Positions 1 through 5,427 of a DNA stretch of 5,427 nucleotides are shown one piece after another. The first letter of the stretch is position 1, and every line of letters begins with the position of its first letter. Source of the stretch: Bacteroidota bacterium (GTDB lineage: Bacteria > Bacteroidota > Bacteroidia > Flavobacteriales_D > JABDKJ01); assembly GCA_027621335.1 (NCBI GenBank), contig JAQCAN010000176.1, positions 1 to 5,427 of the forward strand. The letters run 5' to 3'. Below the pieces are notes generated by a model that saw only the letters and a list, made by a program, of their open reading frames with translations, was not told the DNA's origin and made no database searches. Position numbers and translations under genes: made by a program.

Positions 1-177
1 AGAACCTTCAAGAGCATTCCCACAAAGGTGACCATGAACGAATACATCGAGCTGTCAAAGTATTATAGCACGCCAAAGAGCGCACCATTCATCAATGGTG
101 TCTTGGACAAACTGTTCATAGAGATGAAAACGGATGGTGAGATCAAGAAGATCGGTAGAGGCCTTTTAGAGTCATGA
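1..177 (+). CDS. nusB: NusB transcription antitermination factor, C-terminal part
   Basis: This is a 5'-truncated reading frame. The window opens inside the gene, and 58 residues remain before a TGA stop. NusB is an all-helical RNA-binding protein that pairs with NusE (S10) on boxA RNA to antiterminate rRNA transcription. The visible end carries the family's C-terminal signature: a short IPTKVTMNEYIEL stretch, then YYSTPKSAPFINGVLDKL and a basic KKIGRGLL tail. Bacteroidota NusB proteins end in the same way, with the NEYIE.SK.YSTPKS..FINGVLDK pattern. The stop overlaps the next start as ATGA (174-177), which suggests translational coupling to the DUF1573 lipoprotein gene. The position at the head of a DUF1573-yajC-coaE run agrees with a common Bacteroidota gene order. 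The N-terminal part and promoter lie outside the window. The identification is firm despite the truncation. Confidence 0.93.
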   Translation, partial: RTFKSIPTKVTMNEYIELSKYYSTPKSAPFINGVLDKLFIEMKTDGEIKKIGRGLLES

Positions 178-611
178 GAACAGTTGGATTGGTCATATTG
201 ATTCTTCTAGCCTCTTGCAGGTTGACCACTGAGAATGAGGGCATCACTACGGAAATGGTCATCTCTTCTGGAGAAGATGGTACGGTGTCAGAGATCAGCT
301 TCAAGGAGACATTGTTCAAGTTTGGAGAGATTTCGCAGGGAGAGAAGGTGGATTTTGTCTTTGAATTTGAGAATACCGGGGACATTCCATTGATCATAGC
401 CTCTGTAAAGGCATCATGCGGATGCACCTTGACAGAGGACTGGCCCAGAGAGCCTATTTCCCCCGGGGAAGGAGGAAGTATCCCCGTTCAGTTCAACAGC
501 GATGGTCTCAGAGGGCACATGTCCAAGTCCATTACGCTGGTCGCCAACACAAAACCTAAGACAAGCATTTTATATTTTGAAGGGACCGTGATAGCGCCTG
601 AAACGAACTAA
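174..611 (+). CDS. DUF1573 domain lipoprotein
   Basis: This 145-residue protein starts with a short charged end and a hydrophobic stretch (residues 4-13), closed by the lipobox LASC. Cys15 is therefore the likely lipidated residue after signal peptidase II cleavage. Residues 44-140 form one DUF1573 domain, an Ig-like beta-sandwich of the ASH/MSP type. Visible marks are FKFGEI..GEKV near 48-59, FEFENTGD at 63-70, the hallmark SCGCT at 81-85 and a closing ILYFEGTV strand at 132-139. The two cysteines of CGC (82, 84) are conserved in the family, but their role is not known to me. The exact function is unknown, and a periplasm-facing or surface lipoprotein is the safest reading. The ATG at 174 overlaps the nusB stop and gives a complete lipoprotein signal, which supports this start. 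Fourteen bases separate its TAA from yajC. Co-transcription with nusB, yajC and coaE is likely. Confidence 0.92.
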   Translation: MRTVGLVILILLASCRLTTENEGITTEMVISSGEDGTVSEISFKETLFKFGEISQGEKVDFVFEFENTGDIPLIIASVKASCGCTLTEDWPREPISPGEGGSIPVQFNSDGLRGHMSKSITLVANTKPKTSILYFEGTVIAPETN

Positions 612-625
612 ATAATCTGAACATT

Positions 626-955
626 ATGAAAAGCATGAACATATTTTTGATGGCTCAAGGGGCTGAAGGGGGTGGAGCATCTGTATTCCTCATGTGGGGA
701 ATCGTAATCATCATCTTCTACTTCTTCATGATCCGTCCACAACAGAAACGTCAGAAGGATGCTAAAGCCTTCAGGGAAGGGCTTAAGAAAGGAGACAAAG
801 TCGTGACTATCGGAGGCATACATGGCAAAGTGGACACTGTCAAAGAGAACACTGTCATCATCACCGTTGAGGATGGTATCAAACTCAAAGTGGAGAAGTC
901 AGCACTCTCTGCCACTGCTCAGGTGAACGAGACCGAACTTGCTAACAAGGCCTGA
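626..955 (+). CDS. yajC: YajC, SecDF-associated preprotein translocase subunit
   Basis: YajC is a small single-span inner-membrane protein that co-purifies with SecDF and SecYEG and assists protein export; it is not essential in E. coli. The 109-residue product has a Gly-rich N-terminus (residues 11-18), one transmembrane helix at about 19-36 (FLMWGIVIIIFYFFMI), and immediately after it the family signature RPQQKRQKD (37-45). The cytoplasmic beta domain follows, with GDKVVTIGGIHGKV (56-69) and IKLKVEKSAL (85-94). The length is normal for the family. The ATG at 626 is chosen; a second in-frame ATG at 635 would remove only three residues and cannot be excluded. There is no clear Shine-Dalgarno sequence. 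The short gap before it (612-625) is A/T-rich, as is common in Bacteroidota. Five bases separate its stop from the coaE start. Confidence 0.96.
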   Translation: MKSMNIFLMAQGAEGGGASVFLMWGIVIIIFYFFMIRPQQKRQKDAKAFREGLKKGDKVVTIGGIHGKVDTVKENTVIITVEDGIKLKVEKSALSATAQVNETELANKA

Positions 956-960
956 AGACC

Positions 961-1554
961 TTGAAGCGCATCGGGCTTACAGGAGGAATTGGCAGCGGAA
1001 AGACCACCGTAGCCAAACTGTTCGCCACTTTGGGAGCGCCCATCTACATGTCTGATGATCGCGCCAAGGCCCTCATGCATAGCGACCTTGATCTAAAACA
1101 GGCTATTACTGAACGTTTCGGACAGGAGGTCTATCCCAAAGGTGAATTGGACCGCAAGTCGTTGGCTGACAGAGTCTTTTCTAATCCTGCAGAACTAGCC
1201 GACCTGAATGCCTTGGTTCATCCTGCTGTTGGACAGGATTTCAGAGCTTGGTTGGAGACTATGGAGCAGGATGGACATCCCTACATCATCAAAGAAGCAG
1301 CAATCCTATTTGAGACTGGAGCAGATAAGGAGATGGATGAAGTCATCGTGGTGACGGCCCCTGAATCCTTGCGCATCGATCGGGTGATGAAACGGGATGG
1401 AGTGGATGAGGCTTCTGTAAGAGCCCGCATTTCAAAGCAATGGACCGAGGAAGATAAGCTTGAACGCGCTGATCATGTCATCGTGAACGATGGAGAACAT
1501 TCATTGATTGAACAAGTATTAGCTTTGAACAAGCAGTTCAGGCGAAACCAGTGA
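961..1554 (+). CDS. coaE: Dephospho-CoA kinase
   Basis: CoaE catalyses the last step of coenzyme A synthesis in the cytoplasm, phosphorylating the 3'-hydroxyl of dephospho-CoA with ATP. The 197-residue product has the normal family length. It shows the Walker A loop GGIGSGKT (residues 8-15), the DD pair at 32-33 in the position of the catalytic Asp, LNALVHPAV (82-90), the LFETG substrate-site motif (116-120), a lid region RVMKRDG (141-147) and the C-terminal DHVIVNDG (171-178). The start is TTG at 961. An in-frame TAA at 943-945 blocks any longer frame, the next Met (residue 30) lies well past the P-loop, and MKRIGLTGG is the usual N-terminus, so TTG is well supported. A CTG at 952 is the only other option upstream. 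The gene ends the plus-strand operon and faces the TIGR02757 gene tail to tail. Confidence 0.97.
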   Translation: MKRIGLTGGIGSGKTTVAKLFATLGAPIYMSDDRAKALMHSDLDLKQAITERFGQEVYPKGELDRKSLADRVFSNPAELADLNALVHPAVGQDFRAWLETMEQDGHPYIIKEAAILFETGADKEMDEVIVVTAPESLRIDRVMKRDGVDEASVRARISKQWTEEDKLERADHVIVNDGEHSLIEQVLALNKQFRRNQ

Positions 1555-1556
1555 TT

Positions 1557-2327
1557 TCAGTAGTCCCAGTCCTCGTTGACTCCCAGACCGAAAAGTGCAA
1601 AGTCGTATTTCACTGGATCCCTTTTGTCGAAACGCCTTAGTATACCATCTAGTTCCTCTACGGCCTTCCAGTCATTTTGCCTTCGCTTCAATAACTTTAA
1701 ACTCCTGGCCACATTTCCTGTGTGAACATCAAGGGGGATGGATAGTTGAGCAGGAGATATGTTCTTCCATAAGCCGAAATCCACACCTTTATCGTTTGAC
1801 CGTATCATCCAACGCAGGTACATATTTATGCGTTTCGCACTGGATCCTCTCAATGGATCGGCCATGTGTTTAAGACTTCTCGTTTGGAAATGCCCTTGGA
1901 ATAATTCTTCCTTGAACCTGGAGATGCCTTCTCCAGTGCCATGCTTCTCTACAGCTAGACCCAGACTTCCTTCTAAGCCCCTGCCATCCTTGTATAGCTT
2001 GGATAGGCGAGAAATGAAGAACTGACAATCCACCCCATTGAAGGTTCTATGCACAAAGTTTGTGAAACGGTCCAAGTCTCCGTCTTGCATGGTCATTAAG
2101 AACGCATGAGGTCTATCATCCATGAGTTCCATCAGTTCCCTCGCATTATTGATGATTGTCTTTCGTTGTCCCCAGGCGATTGCTGCCGTGAGGAATCCAC
2201 TGATCTCAATATCTTCTTTTGCAACAAAGGCATGAGGAATCAAGATGGGGTCTTCTTGGATGAAATCCAAATGCTCATATTGCCCTGCCTTGAGGTCTAA
2301 GAATTCCTTCAGCTCTTTTTTAGTCAT
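1557..2327 (-). CDS. TIGR02757 family (DUF2400) protein
   Basis: This 256-residue protein of unknown function is recognised as the TIGR02757/DUF2400 family, common in Bacteroidota. Motifs, numbered from the ATG at 2327, are: an N-terminal KKELKEFLDLK helix, AIAWGQRKTI (49-58), FVHRTFNG (91-98), DPLRGSSAKRINMYLRWMIR (157-176), PLDVHTGNVAR (198-208) and a C-terminal DPVKYDFALFGLG (237-249). The PLDVHTGNVAR segment resembles the catalytic-Asp region of helix-hairpin-helix-GPD DNA glycosylases (VDTHV..V pattern), so a nucleic-acid role is possible, but this is inference only. No signal peptide or membrane segment is seen. The frame is open further upstream to a TTG at 2372 (271 residues) that overlaps the stop of the preceding gene. 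The ATG was preferred because family members as I recall them begin near MTKKELKEFL. It is probably co-transcribed with the large barrel gene, 41 bases upstream. Confidence 0.9.
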   Translation of the reverse strand: MTKKELKEFLDLKAGQYEHLDFIQEDPILIPHAFVAKEDIEISGFLTAAIAWGQRKTIINNARELMELMDDRPHAFLMTMQDGDLDRFTNFVHRTFNGVDCQFFISRLSKLYKDGRGLEGSLGLAVEKHGTGEGISRFKEELFQGHFQTRSLKHMADPLRGSSAKRINMYLRWMIRSNDKGVDFGLWKNISPAQLSIPLDVHTGNVARSLKLLKRRQNDWKAVEELDGILRRFDKRDPVKYDFALFGLGVNEDWDY

Positions 2328-2368
2328 CTGCACGTTCTCGCGGCCTTGAAGATATGTGATTAGTTTCG

Positions 2369-5293
2369 TCAATTCCCGAACTTCTTTATATCCACCTTTC
2401 TTCGCTTCTCGACTACCATGAAGGTCACGAACATGTTCTCCAGATCATTACTAAGGCTCACTTTTATGTCATTCTGCATGATCCTGAATCGGTCTGAGAG
2501 GACATTCTCATCGAAGGTGATCGTGTAATCCCCATTAGGCAGATAGAAATCGAAGTTTCCATTCATATCGGTCAGAGTGAAATAGGACTTGTTATTGGTC
2601 GCGCATATCTTGATATGGCTTAAGTCGAAGTTATGAGACTTGTCAGATGTCAATTTGTCCAAGTCGATCATCACCCTTCCTTGCACCTTGATGCCACGAA
2701 CGAAAGGGATGAAGAGAGTACCCTTGGTCAATACATCCACGCTATCCGGAACATCTGGGAACCAGCCTTTTGGAGCGTCCAACGGAATGACGGTCAGTCC
2801 ATATCGACCTTGTGGCATGTTCATCAACAAGGATGTCCCATCGATATTGGTAATGACCTCATCCTTCCCCATGCGGATGACCACATTCTCTATCAAAGGC
2901 TCGTCATTGCTTTGCAGGCCATTTCCATCCAAGTCATAGAAGGCGATGATCTCCGTGTCGTGGTTCTTACTTTTTGAGAAGGGGATAGGAATGCCTAAGT
3001 CCTTTCTCACCGAGACACCCACGCGAAATGAGCTGCTCACAGAAGGACCAGTGTCGTTCAGGGGAAGGCTGAGAGCTTCGGCAATAGCCGAGGTGGCCTG
3101 TCTCACATCCGTGGACACAAAGTTGTACTGGGTCCTGACGCTGAATCTCCAGCCCGTGTTACTGAAGTAGAACATCTCTGGGAATACTCCTATGCTGTGG
3201 CTTTGGAGCTGATTGTTATAGGCATAACTTCCTGCTGACTGAAGAACATAATGGTTGTTCTTGAACATATACTGATGTTGCAATGAAGTTCTGAACTGCT
3301 TGGGATAGTTGTTCTGCGCGAAGGCGCTGGTCAACATCAAGGGATTGCTGGGTCCATAGGCGTATCTCATGTTCAGGGAAAGGGTCCTTACCCTGGCAAG
3401 CATGGACCAGCTGGCCGTGAAATATTCTTTGATCTCAGGGAAGTTCAAGGGGTTGTTATACCCCGCTTGGATGGTCGTAGTGAACAATGAATTGTTCTCG
3501 AAATTGAACTTGTTATAATTGAAGGTCAATCCTCGGCTATGATTCGTATACATAGGCTGTTCTATGACATCATAGTAAAGACCTGGCTGAAATGTACCCA
3601 ATGCGGTCCTCGCCACGAGGCTCATCCGGTTGGTAAAGGTTTTAAAGCTATTCTGTATCGTGTCGGTGAACAGACCTCCATAGCGGTTGTTCTGATTGAG
3701 GTTATTCATAAGAAGGACCTGCATGGTCTCATTCAATTCGAAACTTGTTCGATTGTTCACATTGATCAACTGGGTGTTCGAGGCTCCAAATCGTGGACTG
3801 GTGTATCTTATACCTAGGTTCTGACGCAGGCGCCCATCCATCATACTTCCGGAATACGTGAGCCCCAAACGGTAGCCGCTACTGGTAATGGTGGTATCCT
3901 TGAAATTGGTGAAACTATATCCCGTCATCAAGCTGAGGTTGTGGTTTCTACCCAATCGCTTATTGACCATTGTATTAGCCACGTAGATCCTCCTGTCGAT
4001 CACATTGTCATCGGTCATTGAAAGATTGGAAGTGATGCGCAGGCTGCGGTCTTTATCGAATTGATGAAAGAGGCCGTAGTTAGAATACCGAGCATTATCC
4101 AGATTCGGAGAGCGTGTGATGTGGCCGCCTATGCGGTGATACGGATGGATCTGATAGCTCCCTGTGATTCCTTTTCCAGCCGTGGGTGTGCCAGTAGCCC
4201 TTCCATTGACCAATCCGGCTTGTATATCGTATTTACGGGTGAAATACCCCACATACCAAGGTGTATGATCGAAGAGGTTTGTATTCAGATAGCTCTGACT
4301 GAAGAACAACTGTGAAAAATAGACCAGCCTGGAGTCCAGATCTATCTGCTTGGTTCCCATGAGGTTCAAGGTCATTACGCTGTAATCGGAAAGGATGTTC
4401 TGGATCTGAGCCTCCATGGTGAGCGGCAGGTAGTCACTGCCATAAGGTGAGATCTGTTTCTGATTGGCCAAACGGACGAAGTCCACCTTGGTCCCTCTCT
4501 TGAAGCCTTCCCCATCTATGTCCTTGGCCTCTTCAGAAATGGCATAGTAGCGGAATCTTTTCTCAGCAGTGACTGAGCTTGGAAGATAATTGTTCAAGCT
4601 GACCGTTCGGAAGTTTCTTTTGAACTGCGCTGGTTTCACATTGAAGTGTAGGGTCGTATCCTCTCCCGCTGAAACAGGAAGGGTATAGGTCGGGCGCCTT
4701 ATTAGGTTACCCATGGTGTCTCTTAGCAGGAGGTCTTCGCGATTTCCACCATTGAGGCTCACTTGGAAGTCGGTCTGCTGTTTTCCTGTGTTCTTAAGAG
4801 TCAGGTCGAAGTTCGCCTCATCCTGATCGTTCCTGAAGTAGATGATGTCTGTTGGTCCCAGATTAAGTTCCCATTTGACAACCTTCTTAGTAAAGCAGAA
4901 GAACTGTCCCACACCGAGCGGGTAACCTTCTTCACTACGGATCATAGCGTTGATGGCGTATTTGGTATTTCCTTCAATGCCTCCTTTCGGAATCAGTCTG
5001 AGTGGGATGTATACAGAGTCTCTTGGGCCTATGGTCACCTCATTCTTGCGCACTCCGATGATCGACCATTCAGGCGGGTAGCTCATGTCCAGCGACATAG
5101 TCATTGCGCGGTTACTCTTGTTCTTGATCTGAAGTGGATTGGAGACTACTTCACCTTCCTTGAACTCCACCTCGGCTATTTTGAACTTCACTTCGAACTG
5201 ACTTGCATCCACAGACCCGAATTGCGCAAAAGCTCCGCCTCCTAAGAGAAGGAAGAGGAGGATTGTCAGGGATATGGAATAGTTTGTTTTCAT
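2369..5293 (-). CDS. Large exported usher-like outer-membrane beta-barrel protein
   Basis: The product has 974 residues. A classical signal peptide (hydrophobic core 8-20, AFA before Gln24) directs export. Residues 31-250 look like one or two Ig-like/NEW3-like beta-sandwich domains. Residues about 287-772 show many short amphipathic strands with alternating and aromatic residues (for example YRLGLTYSGS 474-483, LSLNMRYAYG 638-647, WRFSVRTQYNF 715-725), as in an outer-membrane barrel; the region is long enough for roughly 20-24 strands. Residues 782-808 hold an SdrD-B-like opening with a calcium-loop pattern (D787, D789, N791, E798). Residues 866-962 look like a carboxypeptidase-regulatory-like sandwich (TDMNGNFDFYLPNGDY at 908-923). 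This order resembles fimbrial ushers, but I see no sequence signature proving the FimD family. Alternatives are a surface-structure secretion pore or another large barrel protein. No type IX secretion C-terminal signal is evident. The ORF itself is certain; the function is tentative. Confidence 0.85.
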   Translation of the reverse strand: MKTNYSISLTILLFLLLGGGAFAQFGSVDASQFEVKFKIAEVEFKEGEVVSNPLQIKNKSNRAMTMSLDMSYPPEWSIIGVRKNEVTIGPRDSVYIPLRLIPKGGIEGNTKYAINAMIRSEEGYPLGVGQFFCFTKKVVKWELNLGPTDIIYFRNDQDEANFDLTLKNTGKQQTDFQVSLNGGNREDLLLRDTMGNLIRRPTYTLPVSAGEDTTLHFNVKPAQFKRNFRTVSLNNYLPSSVTAEKRFRYYAISEEAKDIDGEGFKRGTKVDFVRLANQKQISPYGSDYLPLTMEAQIQNILSDYSVMTLNLMGTKQIDLDSRLVYFSQLFFSQSYLNTNLFDHTPWYVGYFTRKYDIQAGLVNGRATGTPTAGKGITGSYQIHPYHRIGGHITRSPNLDNARYSNYGLFHQFDKDRSLRITSNLSMTDDNVIDRRIYVANTMVNKRLGRNHNLSLMTGYSFTNFKDTTITSSGYRLGLTYSGSMMDGRLRQNLGIRYTSPRFGASNTQLINVNNRTSFELNETMQVLLMNNLNQNNRYGGLFTDTIQNSFKTFTNRMSLVARTALGTFQPGLYYDVIEQPMYTNHSRGLTFNYNKFNFENNSLFTTTIQAGYNNPLNFPEIKEYFTASWSMLARVRTLSLNMRYAYGPSNPLMLTSAFAQNNYPKQFRTSLQHQYMFKNNHYVLQSAGSYAYNNQLQSHSIGVFPEMFYFSNTGWRFSVRTQYNFVSTDVRQATSAIAEALSLPLNDTGPSVSSSFRVGVSVRKDLGIPIPFSKSKNHDTEIIAFYDLDGNGLQSNDEPLIENVVIRMGKDEVITNIDGTSLLMNMPQGRYGLTVIPLDAPKGWFPDVPDSVDVLTKGTLFIPFVRGIKVQGRVMIDLDKLTSDKSHNFDLSHIKICATNNKSYFTLTDMNGNFDFYLPNGDYTITFDENVLSDRFRIMQNDIKVSLSNDLENMFVTFMVVEKRRKVDIKKFGN

Positions 5294-5308
5294 GATCGTT
5301 CTGTCGGC

Positions 5309-5427
5309 TTACATCTGTTCTTCTATGTGGAAGCGGACATTGAGTTCATAGACTCCAGGAGAGAAGGCATATCCAGGTCGTACTCGGATGTCTACACTGA
5401 AGGTGAATTCGTTATAGTTGGTAAGGT
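5309..5427 (-). CDS. C-terminal end of a possible secreted beta-sandwich (pilin-like) protein
   Basis: This is a partial gene. Only the last 38 residues are in the window, ending at a TAA (5309-5311), and the N-terminus lies beyond the right edge. The tail has alternating strands (EFTFSVDIRVRPG), a turn, then FSPGVYELNVRFHIEEQM. The pattern of strand, PG-x-Y, then a V-x-F-x-I strand is what the last two strands of DUF4402 or spore-coat-U-type pilin-like domains look like, but the piece is too short to prove this. Fifteen bases separate its stop from the ATG of the large barrel gene, on the same strand, so the two are probably one operon. If it is a pilin-like subunit, the barrel gene would be its likely outer-membrane partner. 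The frame is supported by being open up to the edge and by its close coupling to the next gene; the other two frames on this strand contain stops. Confidence 0.7.
   Translation of the reverse strand, partial: LTNYNEFTFSVDIRVRPGYAFSPGVYELNVRFHIEEQM

Noticed and set aside
565..585. TATATTTTG stretch resembling a Bacteroidota -7 promoter element
   Set aside because: It does not fit TAnnTTTG exactly, sits inside the DUF1573 gene, and no matching -33 TTG element is evident at the right spacing.
608..823. 71-codon minus-strand open frame across yajC
   Set aside because: It overlaps a clear yajC gene, has no motif, and its Asp/Glu/His-rich stretches are the antisense of the yajC coding sequence.
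1526..1540. TGAAC-AAGCA-GTTCA inverted repeat near the end of coaE
   Set aside because: The five-base stem is weak, is not GC-rich, has no following T-run and lies within the coding sequence, so it was not called a terminator.
2369..2450. Possible type IX secretion C-terminal sorting domain at the end of the large protein
   Set aside because: The end is a plain beta-sandwich followed by a basic tail (EKRRKVDIKKFGN) without the usual T9SS sorting motifs, and the barrel-like middle part argues for an outer-membrane-inserted protein.
4763..5245. 160-codon plus-strand open frame
   Set aside because: It lies wholly inside the well-supported large barrel gene on the other strand. Its translation has no recognisable domain, and its composition is that of an antisense shadow.

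Overview
The window looks like a chromosomal piece of a Bacteroidota genome, probably Flavobacteriales-like. This rests on the gene order nusB / DUF1573 lipoprotein / yajC / coaE, the presence of a TIGR02757 (DUF2400) protein whose motifs are typical of Bacteroidota, and the lack of clear Shine-Dalgarno sequences before most starts. The standard code with TGA as stop fits all genes (five TGA and two TAA stops). No RNA gene, mobile element, CRISPR array or tandem repeat was seen. The DNA is almost wholly coding, and no gap between genes exceeds 41 bases.

Left part (1-1554, plus strand): a tight housekeeping operon. It begins with the C-terminal end of NusB (transcription antitermination). It continues with a small DUF1573 lipoprotein that overlaps nusB by ATGA, then YajC (SecDF-associated membrane protein) and CoaE (dephospho-CoA kinase, last step of CoA synthesis), which starts with TTG. 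The operon promoter lies outside the window.

Right part (1557-5427, minus strand): three genes reading towards the first operon. The first in transcription order is only a 38-residue C-terminal tail with the look of the last strands of a secreted beta-sandwich protein. Fifteen bases later comes a 974-residue exported protein with a signal peptide, one or two N-terminal Ig-like domains, about 490 residues of outer-membrane beta-barrel-like sequence, an SdrD-B-like segment with a calcium-loop motif and a final carboxypeptidase-regulatory-like beta-sandwich. This layout resembles a chaperone-usher outer-membrane usher, although family membership is not proven. The third gene is the TIGR02757/DUF2400 protein, whose stop lies two bases from the coaE stop.

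The most interesting item is the large usher-like barrel with its pilin-like upstream neighbour. Together they could be part of a surface-fibre or secretion system of Bacteroidota that differs from classical FimD systems. The evidence here is architecture and context only. The remaining genes are ordinary.
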